Positions 27,583 to 36,578 of a stretch of 64,000 bases of DNA are shown here, piece after piece. The stretch is from Porphyrobacter sp. HT-58-2 (lineage in GTDB: Bacteria; Pseudomonadota; Alphaproteobacteria; Sphingomonadales; Sphingomonadaceae): positions 2,418,001 through 2,482,000 of the forward strand of contig NZ_CP022600.1 of NCBI RefSeq assembly GCF_002952215.1, read 5' to 3'. Made by a program: the position numbers and the translations under genes. Numbering within the stretch: position 1 is the stretch's first letter; every line of letters begins with the position of its first letter. Below the pieces are notes generated by a model. It had not been told where the DNA came from. It did not search any database and saw only the letters and a program-made list of their open reading frames with translations.

Positions 27583-30314
27583 ATGGCAACGCGCATGCTC
27601 ATCGATGCGCGCCACCCGGAAGAAACCCGGGTGGCGGTACTGCAAGGCAACCGGATTGAGGAATTCGACTTTGAATCTGCCGAACACAAGCAGATCAAGG
27701 GCAACATCTATCTCGCCAAGGTAACTCGGGTCGAACCGTCGCTGCAGGCGGCCTTCGTCGACTTTGGCGGCAATCGCCACGGCTTCCTCGCGTTCAGCGA
27801 AATTCATCCCGACTACTATCAGATCCCCAAGGCCGATCGTGATGCCCTGCTGGCTGAAGAAGCCGAGGCTGCCGAGGAAGAAGAACGCCTTCGTGCCGAA
27901 GAGGAAGACGAAGGCATCTCGCCCGGCGAGGAATATGACGCCGAGGACGATAGCGGAGAGGCGCTGGCCGAAGACCTCGCAGAGAACGGGGTCGAGGAAG
28001 TCGACACCTCGGACAAGGACGATGTCGCAACCATTGAAGGCGGCGCATCAGACGAAGACAGTTCGGATGAAGACGGTGCCGATGACGAAAACGGCGAAGA
28101 CAGCGACGAGGACGGGGACGGCAGGGAACGCAGCCGCGGTCGCCGCGGCCGTCGTCGTCAGGGCAAAGGCGACCGGGGCGGCAACGAAAAGGGCCGCAGC
28201 CGCGCCAAGCAGGTCGATGAGGTTCGCGCCAAGCGCATGGAACTGCGCCGCCGCTACAAGATCCAGGACGTGATCCAGCGCCGCCAGGTGTTGCTCGTCC
28301 AGGTCGTCAAGGAAGAACGCGGCAACAAGGGGCGGCGCTCACCACCTATCTCAGCCTCGCCGGGCGCTACACCGTGCTGATGCCGAACAGCACCAGCGGC
28401 GGCGGGATCAGCCGCAAGATCAGCTCGACCAGCGATCGCAAGCGCCTGAAAGAGATGGTCTCTGATCTCAAGCTGCCCAAGTCCATGGGCCTGATCGTGC
28501 GCACCGCAGGCATGAGCCGCACCAAGCCCGAGATCAAGCGCGACTTCGATTACCTCGCCCGCGTGTGGGACGAAATCCGTGAGAAGACCCTCGCCTCGGT
28601 GGCCCCGGCGCTGATCCATTCCGACAGCGACCTCATCAAGCGCGCGATCCGCGACATCTACAACAAGGAAATCGAGGAAGTCGTCGTCGAGGGCGAAGAC
28701 GGCTACAAGTCGGCCAAGGCCTTCATGAAGCTGCTGATGCCTAGCCACGCCCGGCGGGTTAAGGCCTATTCCGATCCCGTTCCGCTGTTCCAGCGTTATG
28801 GCGCGGAAGACCAGTTGCGGGCGATGTATGATCCGATGGTGCAGCTCAAGAGCGGCGGCTATCTCATCATCAACCCGACCGAGGCGCTGGTGTCCATCGA
28901 CATCAACTCGGGCCGTTCCACCAAGGAACACGGGATCGAAGCGACCGCGCTGCACACCAATCTCGAAGCCGCCAAGGAAATCGCCCGCCAGCTGCGCCTG
29001 CGCGACATGGCCGGCCTCGTCGTGATCGACTTCATCGACATGGAGTATTCCTCCAACGTCCGTAAGGTCGAAAAGGCGATGAAGGAGGCGCTCAAGAATG
29101 ATCGCGCGCGCATTCAGGTTGGCCGGATCAGTTCGTTCGGGCTGATGGAGATGAGCCGCCAGCGCCTGCGTACCGGCGTGCTGGAAGCCACGACCCGGCC
29201 CTGCCCGCACTGCGATGGCACCGGCCTTGTGCGTACCGCGTCGTCGGCGGGCCTGTCCGCGCTGCGTCTGATCGAGGATGAGGCAGCCAAGGGCAAGGGT
29301 ACGCAGATTCGTCTGGCCGCGAGCACGGAAGCGGCGATCTACCTCCTCAACGAAAAGCGCGCCGATCTGGTGGAGATCGAACAGCGTTACGGCGTCAGCG
29401 TCGAGGTCGTGCCGGAAGGCGAGGAAGAAGGCGCCAAGATGAGCGTGTCGAGCAGCGGGCCGCGCCCCGCGCAGGCACCGCGCTTCGAACCGATCGTCGA
29501 CGATGACGACGATGATCTGACCGAGGAGGAAGACGATTTCGCCGAGGAGGAAGCCGAGGGGCGGGAACCCCGTCAGTCTCGCCGGGAACGGGCCGACAAT
29601 GACGAGGATGGCGGTCGCAAGAAGAAGCGTCGCCGCCGTCGCGGTGGCCGTGGTCGCAACCGCGACCGGGAAGACGCGATCGAGGGCGAGAGCGAAGCTG
29701 GAGAAGACGCCGGCGATGCACAAGGCGAAGCCGTGGCCGGTGACGCACCCGAAGGCGATACCGACGAAGGTGGCGAAGGCCGCCCCAAGAAGCGCCGCCG
29801 TCGTGGTGGCCGCGGGCGCAAGCGTCGCTCTGACGAAGGAGTGGAAGGCAGCGAAGGCGAAGCCGGAATGGACGATGGCGACGCAGTAAGCGGTGGTGAG
29901 GCTGAAGCGGCAGCGGAGTCTCCCGCTGACCTCGAAGCATCGACAAGCGAAGCGCAGGCCGAAGCCGAGCCGGTTGCTGAAGTGCCCGCCGAAAAGCCCA
30001 AGCGTACCCGCGCCCCGCGCAAGAAGAAGGTGGCAGAGCCGGTCGCTGAAGCAGTGCCCGCCGAACTCGCGCCCGAGCTTGCCACTGACGTTGCTCCGGT
30101 TGCCGAGGAAGAACCGCCCGCCGAGAAGCCCAAGCGCAAGCGGGCGCCGCGCAAGGCCAAGGTTGCCGAAGCTGAACCTGCTGCGGTGGCCGAAGTGACC
30201 GAAGCTGCGCCCGCGCCTGCGGCTGACGACGAAGCGGCCAACGAGCCGGCCGCATCTGGTGAAGGCGAGACCAAGCCGCGCAAGGGCTGGTGGAGCCGCA
30301 CATTCGGTGAATAG
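27583..30314 (+). CDS. rne: Ribonuclease E (Rne/Rng family), reading frame broken by a 1-base deletion
   Basis: Endoribonuclease for mRNA decay and rRNA/tRNA processing, and scaffold of the degradosome. With one base restored near 28329-28332 it is 910 residues. The S1 domain (residues 37-75 and about 235-280) is split by a roughly 150-residue Asp/Glu-rich insert with a short Arg/Gly stretch, as in other alphaproteobacteria. The catalytic domain has SIDINSGRSTKEHG and VVIDFIDMEYSSN with the metal-binding aspartates, and the Zn-link CPHCDGTG. The C-terminal third is a disordered acidic/basic scaffold with near-repeats AEKPKRTRAPRKKK and AEKPKRKRAPRKAK. Confidence 0.93.
28329..28332 (+). other. 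Frameshift site in rne (one G missing in GGGG run)
   Basis: AACAAGGGGCGGCGCTCACC should read AACAAGGGGGCGGCGCTC to give [22 protein letters not shown], the conserved RNase E sequence. The upstream frame otherwise ends in unrelated residues at 28380 and the remainder of the enzyme continues in another frame. Same lesion type as in nuoG and zapE. Confidence 0.88.
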
Positions 30315-30341
30315 ATTGCCAAGTCAGGCCTGAGATACAAA

Positions 30342-30373
30342 GGGGCGGGAGCGAGCATGTCTCCCGCCCTTTT
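30342..30373 (+). terminator. Intrinsic terminator of rne
   Basis: GGGCGGGAG, a nine-base loop, then CTCCCGCCC and TTTTC begins about 28 bases after the rne stop. The nine-pair GC stem with a T run is a strong factor-independent terminator. On the other strand the T run is weaker (CCCCTTTG), so it may only partly stop the convergent methyltransferase transcript. Confidence 0.85.
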
Positions 30374-30386
30374 CATTTGCGCGTGA

Positions 30387-31019
30387 TCAGGCGGACTTGC
30401 GGGCGATGCCCCACTCCATCCATCCGGCAAAGCGCGGCGCCTGTGGGGTATAGCCCTGGCCAAGCCTCTCCACTGCGAAGCCTGCCCCTTCGAGAGCGGT
30501 TGCTATCGGTCGGGTAAGGTGGCACCCGCCCGCCAGGCGTTTCCAGAGCGGTTCGATCCGTTGCTGCCAGCCCTGCACGCCAGCATCAGGCGCACGGCCA
30601 TGTTCGAGAAACAGCATCTGCCCGCCCGGGCGCAGGATGCGGCGGAGTTCGCGCATCACCTGCGCCGGCTGATCGACCGAGCACAAGGTAAAGGTGCAGA
30701 CCACGCAGTCGAAGCTGGAATCGCCGAAAGGGATCGCCTCGCCCCGCCCCTGCCTAAGGTCGGCTACCCAGCCTTTCTCTTGCGCCGCGGCCCGCGCAGC
30801 GTCGAGCAGGCCGTCATGCGGGTCGATCCCGGCATAGGAGGTAATCGCGCGAGGATCGTAGAATTCGTGATTGATCCCGCCTCCGCACCCCAGTTCGAAC
30901 ACATCGCCTCGGGCGCGCGGCACCACCGCCGCGCGGCGCTTCATCACCTGACCCTGCGAACAGGCGCAGGTGATGAGGCGCGGCATGATATTCGCCTCGT
31001 ACCATGCCGTCAGTCCCAT
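30387..31019 (-). CDS. Class I SAM-dependent methyltransferase
   Basis: 210 residues from MGLTAWYEANIMPRLITCAC; the open frame reaches further upstream but with random-looking sequence. The SAM-binding loop is VFELGCGGGINHEFYD with the acidic end GIDPHDGLL, followed by FDCVVCTFTLCSVDQPAQVM and LRRILRPGGQMLFLEHGR, the Methyltransf_11 pattern. It resembles UbiE- or METTL7-like enzymes; the substrate is unknown. Gene is convergent with rne and divergent from the small membrane-protein gene. Confidence 0.85.
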   Translation of the reverse strand: MGLTAWYEANIMPRLITCACSQGQVMKRRAAVVPRARGDVFELGCGGGINHEFYDPRAITSYAGIDPHDGLLDAARAAAQEKGWVADLRQGRGEAIPFGDSSFDCVVCTFTLCSVDQPAQVMRELRRILRPGGQMLFLEHGRAPDAGVQGWQQRIEPLWKRLAGGCHLTRPIATALEGAGFAVERLGQGYTPQAPRFAGWMEWGIARKSA

Positions 31020-31111
31020 TGCCTTGCCCCCATTATCCTCTTTCCCGTGGCGGCCATGCGTGGCACGATCAATCGTGTTTGCCAACACCTGCAAAAGGAC
31101 AGAAGGCCACC

Positions 31112-31402
31112 ATGACGACCGACACCGCCACTGAATCGCGCTTTCGCTTCCATCCCTCCTTGTGGATGTGCGCAGCCATGATGCTGGCCTTTCCTGCGCT
31201 CGGCACACTGATGAGCGACGAGGTCAATTGGGGAGCGGGCGATTTCGCCGTCTTCACACTCATGCTTGCCGGCCTGTGCGTCGGAATCGAGGTCGCCTGG
31301 CACTTCCTCGATTCGCCGCGCTGGCGGATCGGGGCGATGCTGCTGGGCTTGCTGCTGTTCGGCACGCTGTGGGCGCACCTTGCGGTGGGGATCTTTGACT
31401 AA
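31112..31402 (+). CDS. Small membrane protein of unknown function
   Basis: 96 residues from MTTDTATESRFRFHPSLW. Three hydrophobic segments are visible: MCAAMMLAFPALGTLM, FAVFTLMLAGLCVGIEVAWHF and IGAMLLGLLLFGTLWAHLAVG. I do not recognise the family. The stop interlocks with that of the convergent SDR gene (CTAA at 31399-31402), leaving no space for a terminator. The region 31020-31111 must hold its promoter and that of the divergent methyltransferase. Confidence 0.7.
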   Translation: MTTDTATESRFRFHPSLWMCAAMMLAFPALGTLMSDEVNWGAGDFAVFTLMLAGLCVGIEVAWHFLDSPRWRIGAMLLGLLLFGTLWAHLAVGIFD

Positions 31403-32154
31403 GCCGGGACTTCGACACCGCGAAAATCAAACACCCGGCCCGATTGCTCCGGTGTAAGCGATGCCAGAACGCCGAGCAGATTGTCAGCCGCATCACCCGG
31501 CGCAGTCAGCTGGCCTTCGGGCAAACCGGACTGGAATGGCAGCGAAAGCGCAGAATCCACTGTCCCCGGATGCAGGCCCACCACCACGCCTTGGGGATGG
31601 GTGCGGGCCATCTCCAGCGCGAGGTTCCTGAGCAACATGTTGAGCGCCGCTTTGCTTGCTCTGTAGGAATGCCACCCGCCCAGACGGTTGTCGCTGATCG
31701 AACCTACCCGTGCCGATAGCGCTGCAAGGACGAAAGGCTCCGAACGCGGCATCAGCGGTAACACATGCTTTGCGATGAGCGCCGGGCCGATGGTATTGAG
31801 GGCGAAGACCTCGGCCATCACAGCCGGATCGAGCCGTTTGTAGGTGCGTTCCGGCCCCGTGCCGTCAGCGAGCGTGAGCACGCCGCTGGCGATGATCACC
31901 CATTCGGGCGGATCGTCCCGCATGACCTCGGCAGCGGCGGCAATGCTGGCCTCGTCGGTCAGATCAAAGGCGAAGGGGCAGATCCCTGTCCCTTCCGGCC
32001 CGCCCCCCTGACGCGATCCGGCATGGATCACCTGCGTCCCACGCGCGGCCAATCCGGCGCAAATGGCAGCGCCTATCCCGCCGCTCGCTCCGAACACTGC
32101 CGCTACGCGCGGCCAGCGCGCTACCTTTTCCGCTACTTGCTGACCATGTCCCAT
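31399..32154 (-). CDS. Short-chain dehydrogenase/reductase (SDR) family protein
   Basis: NAD(P)-dependent oxidoreductase fold, 251 residues. The nucleotide-binding turn is VFGASGGIGAAI, the active-site tyrosine and lysine are in WHSYRASKAALNML, and the serine is in AALSARVGSISD. The product after catalysis, HPGTVDSALSLPF, follows the family pattern, and the protein resembles the C-factor (CsgA-like) subgroup. Substrate unknown. Confidence 0.88.
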   Translation of the reverse strand: MGHGQQVAEKVARWPRVAAVFGASGGIGAAICAGLAARGTQVIHAGSRQGGGPEGTGICPFAFDLTDEASIAAAAEVMRDDPPEWVIIASGVLTLADGTGPERTYKRLDPAVMAEVFALNTIGPALIAKHVLPLMPRSEPFVLAALSARVGSISDNRLGGWHSYRASKAALNMLLRNLALEMARTHPQGVVVGLHPGTVDSALSLPFQSGLPEGQLTAPGDAADNLLGVLASLTPEQSGRVFDFRGVEVPA

Positions 32155-32297
32155 TGCCCTTCAAAGCGCATGGCCGCCCGCATGGTTCCCCCATGTGAGG
32201 CGCTTTCAACTCCTGTTCAAAAGGCTGCAACAGCCCCCGCTTGCGTGACGGGGCAATGCCGCTAGATAGGGTGCAAATTGCAACGCGGGATCACGTA

Positions 32298-33077
32298 ATG
32301 GCGACCTTCACTCTCCCCAAGAATTCCAAGATCAATGCCAACGGCAAAGTCCACAAGGCCACTGGCAAGCGGGTCAAGTCGTTCAAGATCTACCGTTACG
32401 ATCCCGATTCCGGCCAAAACCCGCGCTATGACAAGTTCGAGATCGACCTTGATGAATGCGGTCCCATGGTTCTCGACGCACTGTTCAAGATCAAGAACGA
32501 GATCGACCCGACCCTGACCTTCCGCCGTTCGTGCCGCGAAGGGATTTGCGGATCGTGCTCGATGAACATGAACGGCAAGAACGGCCTCGCCTGCACCACC
32601 GCGATCGAGGACCTCAAGGGCGAAATTCGCATCACGCCCCTGCCCCACATGGACGTGATCAAGGATCTGGTGCCTGATTTCACCCACTTCTACGCGCAAT
32701 ATGCCTCGATCCGGCCCTGGCTTCAGACTGTCAGCCCGACGCCGAGCGGCAAGGAACGGCTGCAATCGCCCGAACAGCGCGAGAAGCTGGACGGCCTCTA
32801 CGAGTGCATCCTGTGCGCCTGCTGCTCGACCTCGTGTCCGTCCTACTGGTGGAATTCGGACAAGTTCCTCGGTCCTGCGATATTGCTGCAGGCCTATCGC
32901 TGGCTGGCTGACAGCCGCGACGAGATGACCGGTGAGCGTCTGGATGATCTGGAAGACCCCTTCCGCCTCTACCGCTGCCACACCATCATGAACTGCGCTA
33001 ACGTCTGTCCGAAGGGCCTCAGCCCTGCCAAGGCGATTGCCGAGACCAAGAAAATGATGGCCGAGCGGGTCATCTGA
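32298..33077 (+). CDS. sdhB: Succinate dehydrogenase iron-sulfur subunit
   Basis: Electron-transfer subunit of respiratory complex II in the TCA cycle. 259 residues from [17 protein letters not shown]; an earlier in-frame ATG at 32241 adds 19 residues without family likeness. Clusters: [2Fe-2S] in [19 protein letters not shown], [4Fe-4S] in [16 protein letters not shown] and [3Fe-4S] in [15 protein letters not shown]. The partners sdhA, sdhC and sdhD are not adjacent. Confidence 0.96.
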   Translation: MATFTLPKNSKINANGKVHKATGKRVKSFKIYRYDPDSGQNPRYDKFEIDLDECGPMVLDALFKIKNEIDPTLTFRRSCREGICGSCSMNMNGKNGLACTTAIEDLKGEIRITPLPHMDVIKDLVPDFTHFYAQYASIRPWLQTVSPTPSGKERLQSPEQREKLDGLYECILCACCSTSCPSYWWNSDKFLGPAILLQAYRWLADSRDEMTGERLDDLEDPFRLYRCHTIMNCANVCPKGLSPAKAIAETKKMMAERVI

Positions 33078-33081
33078 TCCC

Positions 33082-33549
33082 GTGACGTTCAAGGACGACG
33101 TTTTCGAACACGGTCCGGATCAGGACAATCCGGGCTGGCACCACTGGAACCTGAAGGACGAGACGTTGTTCAACGGCGCGGTGATGGGCAAGCTCGTCAC
33201 CCGGGTCGATCCGGACGGAAAAGCGCGCCTGCGCATGTTCCCAGAGCGGCGGCATATGAATCTTCAGGGCGTGATCCACGGCGCAGTGACGCTGTCGCTG
33301 ATCGACATTGCGCTGTTCGTCACCATGCACCGCATCGGCACCGGCAATGCCGGGCCTTCGGTGACGCTCGAGCTGTCGACGCAGTTTGTCGGTGGCGGCG
33401 ACGTCAACCGCCCGCTCGATGCCGTGACGGAAATCGTGCGCGAGACCGGCAAGCTGGTCTTCATCCGCGGCATGGTGGTGCAGGACGACGACACGGTCGC
33501 CAGCTTCTCCGGCATCGTGCGCAAGATGCAGCCGCGCGCCCAAGCCTGA
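33082..33549 (+). CDS. PaaI/hotdog-fold thioesterase family protein
   Basis: 155 residues starting at a GTG four bases after the sdhB stop. The hotdog-fold acyl-CoA thioesterase core is visible in MNLQGVIHGAVTLSLIDIA, where HGA replaces the usual HGG, and in GPSVTLELSTQFVGGGDV. It likely hydrolyses an acyl- or aryl-CoA; the substrate is unknown. It lies between sdhB and zapE with four-base gaps, so the three genes probably form one operon. Confidence 0.83.
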   Translation: MTFKDDVFEHGPDQDNPGWHHWNLKDETLFNGAVMGKLVTRVDPDGKARLRMFPERRHMNLQGVIHGAVTLSLIDIALFVTMHRIGTGNAGPSVTLELSTQFVGGGDVNRPLDAVTEIVRETGKLVFIRGMVVQDDDTVASFSGIVRKMQPRAQA

Positions 33550-33553
33550 CGCT

Positions 33554-34674
33554 GTGCCGGGGTTGCTCGCCCGCTACGACGCGCTCATTGCCAACGGCGA
33601 GCTGCGCGCCGACCCGGACCAGCGCGCTGCTGCCGACCGGCTGGCCCGTTTGCAGGACGAGTTGGAAGCACCACCTCCGAAGAAAAGCCTTTTCGCCCGC
33701 CTGACCGGCACCCGCGAAGCCGCCTCGGACCCGCGCGGGTCTATCTGTGGGGCGGTGTCGGGCGCGGCAAATCGATGCTGATGGACCTGTTCGTCGAGAC
33801 CCTCGGGATCGAAAAGAAGCGCCGCGTGCATTTTCACGCCTTCATGCTCGAAGTCGACCGTCGCATCGCCGAGGCGCGCAAGGCCCAGCAAAAAGACCCG
33901 CTGATCGCGGTTGCCATGCGGCTTGCCGAGGAAGTGCGCTGCCTTGCTTTTGATGAGATGGTGGTCACCAACACCGCCGACGCCGCGATCATGGGCCGCT
34001 TCTTTACCGCACTGATGGAGGCCGGCACGGTGATTGTCACAACCTCCAACCGTCCCCCGCGCGACCTCTACAAGGACGGGCTCAATCGCTCGCTGTTCCT
34101 GCCTTTCATCGACCTCGTCGAAGCGCGCATGGATGTGCTCAGCCTCAACGGCCCGACCGACTACCGGCTCGACCGCATCGGTGGGCTTGCGATGTGGCAT
34201 GCCCCGATGGGCGATGCAGCGACGGCGCAGGTGCGCGAGGCCTTCTTCCGCCTGACCGATTTCGACCCAGACGATGCTGCCCATGTGCCAAGCGGCGAGC
34301 TCGATCTGGGCGGTGGGCGCACGCTCCATGTCCCCAAAAGCCTCAAGGGCGTGGGCGTGTTCAGCTTCAAGAAGCTGTGCGTGGAAAACCGAGGGGCGGC
34401 GGATTATCTCGCCATCGCCCGCGCGTTTCACACCGTAATTCTCGTCGGCATTCCGAAGATGGGGCCGGAAAACCGCAACGAGGCGATCCGCTTCACCAAG
34501 CTGATCGACGCGCTCTACGAGAACCGCGTGAAGCTGTTCGCCACCGCCGCTGCCGAGCCGGAAAAGCTCTATAAGTCAGGCGACGGCGCATTCGAATTCG
34601 AACGCACGGTCAGTCGGTTGAACGAAATGCAGAGCGACGCCTACATGGCGCTCGGTCACGGCGCCGAAGGCTAG
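33554..34674 (+). CDS. zapE: ZapE/AFG1-family ATPase, reading frame broken by a 1-base deletion
   Basis: P-loop ATPase linked to cell division (ZapE) and to mitochondrial protein quality control (AFG1). With one base restored near 33737-33739 it is 373 residues, the usual length. It starts at a GTG (MPGLLARYDALIANGEL). The Walker A motif VYLWGGVGRGKSMLMD follows directly after the lesion, the Walker B motif is RCLAFDEM, and sensor/arginine parts are VTTSNRPPRDLYKDGLNRSL. The C terminus EFERTVSRLNEMQS is typical. The stop codon shares CTAG with that of the convergent amidotransferase gene. Confidence 0.9.
33737..33739 (+). other. Frameshift site in zapE (one G missing in GGG run)
   Basis: CCGCGCGGGTCTATCTG should read CCGCGCGGGGTCTATCTG to give PRGVYLWGGVGRGKS, joining the N-terminal part to the P-loop. 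The first frame otherwise ends at 33781. Third instance of the same lesion type in the window. Confidence 0.87.
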
Positions 34675-36566
34675 GACGACACCCCAAGCTGCCCGAACGA
34701 CTTCTCCAGCATCAGCAATTGCCAGAGCGTGCGCGAATGGTCCGCGCGGCCCGCAATATGCGCCTCGGCAAGTGCGGCAATGGCCTCAGGCCGGAAGAAC
34801 CCGGTCTGCGCGAGGCTCCCGCTGGCAATCCCCCGCGCCGCGCCCGCCAGCGGCCCTTTGAGCCACTCCGCAATTGGCGTCACGAAGCCCTGCTTGGGCC
34901 GGTAGAGGATGTCGTGCGGCAGATAGCGTTCGAGCGTCTTCTTGAGCAGGTATTTGCCGGTCGAACCCTTAACCCGCATCCCTTCGGGCAGGCGCGCGGC
35001 GAATTCGACAAGGCGGTGGTCGAGCAGCGGCTCCCTCGCCTCAAGGCTCACCGCCATGCTGGTGCGGTCAACCTTGGTGAGGATGTCGCCCGGCATCCAG
35101 AAGGTCAGATCGGCATATTGCGCCCGGTCAAGGCCGCTGCGGCCCGGCGCTGAACGCATCAGCGCGATCAGCTCGTCCTCGGCGCGGAAACCCGCAAGGC
35201 TGGCGGCAAAGGCGTCCGAATAGAGCGCCGCCCGCGCCCCCGGCAAAGTCACCGACAGCCCACGCGCATAGCCTTCCTCGCCAGTTTCGGCCAAGGCCAG
35301 CAGGGTCGACTTGGCACGCAGCGGACGCGGCGCCCAGTCAGCCTTGGGCCATAGGCTTCCCAGCGTACCGAACAGCGGAGCCCGCAGGGCCGCAGGCAGC
35401 ACCGAGCGGGCGCGCTCCTCGTGGTGGTGGAACACCTGCCGGCGGTATCCGGCAAAGGCCTCGTCCGCCCCGTCGCCCGACAGCGCCACCGTCACCCGCT
35501 CGCGCGCCAGCTGGCACACGCGCCATGTCGGAAGCGCCGAGGCGTCGGCGAAGGGCTCGTCGAACATCGCGGCTAACTGTTCGATGGCGGCGAAATCATC
35601 GGTCGCGACGATGCGTTCCTGATGATCGGCACCGAACTTGGCGGCAACCTGACGGGCATAGGAGGTCTCATCGTAGGCGGCGACGTCGAAGCCGATGGAG
35701 CAGGTCTGAACCGGCTGGCTGCTGGCTTCGCTCATCAGCGCCACTACGCCGGAGGAATCCACCCCGCCCGAAAGGAACGCGCCGAGCGGCACATCGGCCA
35801 CCATGCGTGAACGCACGCCCTCGCGCAGCAGGTGCACCAGCTGGGCCGAGAGATCCGCCTCGCTCCCGCGCTCGCGCTCGGTGAAGGAAATGTCCCACCA
35901 GCGCCGCGGGCGGCCCGGCGTCTTGCCCTGCTCCAGCAACCAGAAATGCCCGGCGGGAAGCTTCTCCACCCCGGCAAGGATAGCATGGCTATCAGGCACG
36001 TAGCCCCAAGCCATATAAGCCTCGATCGCCTGCGGGTTGACCCGGCGGCGCAGCAGCGGGTGAGCGAGCAGGCCTTTCAGCTCGGAGGCGAAAGCGATGC
36101 TGCCGTCTGACAGCGCAGCGGTGAACAGCGGCTTCACCCCGAAGCGGTCGCGGGCAAGGAACAGCTGCCGCTTGTCGCGGTCAAAGATCGCGAAGGCGAA
36201 CATCCCGTCGAGCCGCGCAAGGCAATCCGGCCCCCAGCGTTGCCAGGCGGCGAGGATCACCTCGGTATCGCCGCTGGTCCGGAAGGTGAAGCCCGCCTGC
36301 TCCAGCTCGCGGCGCAATTCGCGGAAATTGTAGATCTCGCCGTTGAAGACAATCACCGCGCGGCCATCGACAGAATGCATCGGCTGCGGCGACCCGGCGA
36401 GGTCGATGATCGAAAGGCGGCGGTGGCCGAGCCCCACGCCAAGATCGGTCCACACCCCCGCCCCGTCAGGCCCCCGGTGGGCCAGCGCGTCGCACATTCG
36501 CTCGACCCGCAGGGGGTCGACCGGCTTGGGGGTTTCAGCGTGAAAGATCCCGGCAATTCCGCACAT
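34671..36566 (-). CDS. Asparagine synthetase-like amidotransferase, XrtA/exosortase A system-associated
   Basis: 631 residues. N-terminal glutaminase domain with the catalytic Cys2 (MCGIAGIFHAE), then an ATP-pyrophosphatase synthetase domain with FLSGGVDSSGVVALM and SGDGADEAFAGYRR. Proteins of this type (TIGR03108 kind) are found with exosortase A and are thought to amidate a sugar of the exopolysaccharide. That assignment is by context. It is the last gene of the ten-gene EPS operon, 12 bases after xrtA, and overlaps the zapE stop by four bases. Confidence 0.9.
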   Translation of the reverse strand: MCGIAGIFHAETPKPVDPLRVERMCDALAHRGPDGAGVWTDLGVGLGHRRLSIIDLAGSPQPMHSVDGRAVIVFNGEIYNFRELRRELEQAGFTFRTSGDTEVILAAWQRWGPDCLARLDGMFAFAIFDRDKRQLFLARDRFGVKPLFTAALSDGSIAFASELKGLLAHPLLRRRVNPQAIEAYMAWGYVPDSHAILAGVEKLPAGHFWLLEQGKTPGRPRRWWDISFTERERGSEADLSAQLVHLLREGVRSRMVADVPLGAFLSGGVDSSGVVALMSEASSQPVQTCSIGFDVAAYDETSYARQVAAKFGADHQERIVATDDFAAIEQLAAMFDEPFADASALPTWRVCQLARERVTVALSGDGADEAFAGYRRQVFHHHEERARSVLPAALRAPLFGTLGSLWPKADWAPRPLRAKSTLLALAETGEEGYARGLSVTLPGARAALYSDAFAASLAGFRAEDELIALMRSAPGRSGLDRAQYADLTFWMPGDILTKVDRTSMAVSLEAREPLLDHRLVEFAARLPEGMRVKGSTGKYLLKKTLERYLPHDILYRPKQGFVTPIAEWLKGPLAGAARGIASGSLAQTGFFRPEAIAALAEAHIAGRADHSRTLWQLLMLEKSFGQLGVSS

Positions 36567-36578
36567 TATCGGGACGGC

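Noticed and set aside
28254-29723. Minus-strand open frame of 489 codons opposite rne
   Set aside because: Antisense shadow of the RNase E catalytic region; no motifs.
29900-30314. PEP-CTERM-like signal at the end of rne or other genes here
   Set aside because: The endings (for example GWWSRTFGE of RNase E) lack the VPEP motif, the helix and the Arg cluster. No PEP-CTERM protein was found in the window.
33554-33781. Short independent gene upstream of the ZapE ATPase domain
   Set aside because: It is the N terminus of ZapE, separated by a one-base deletion.
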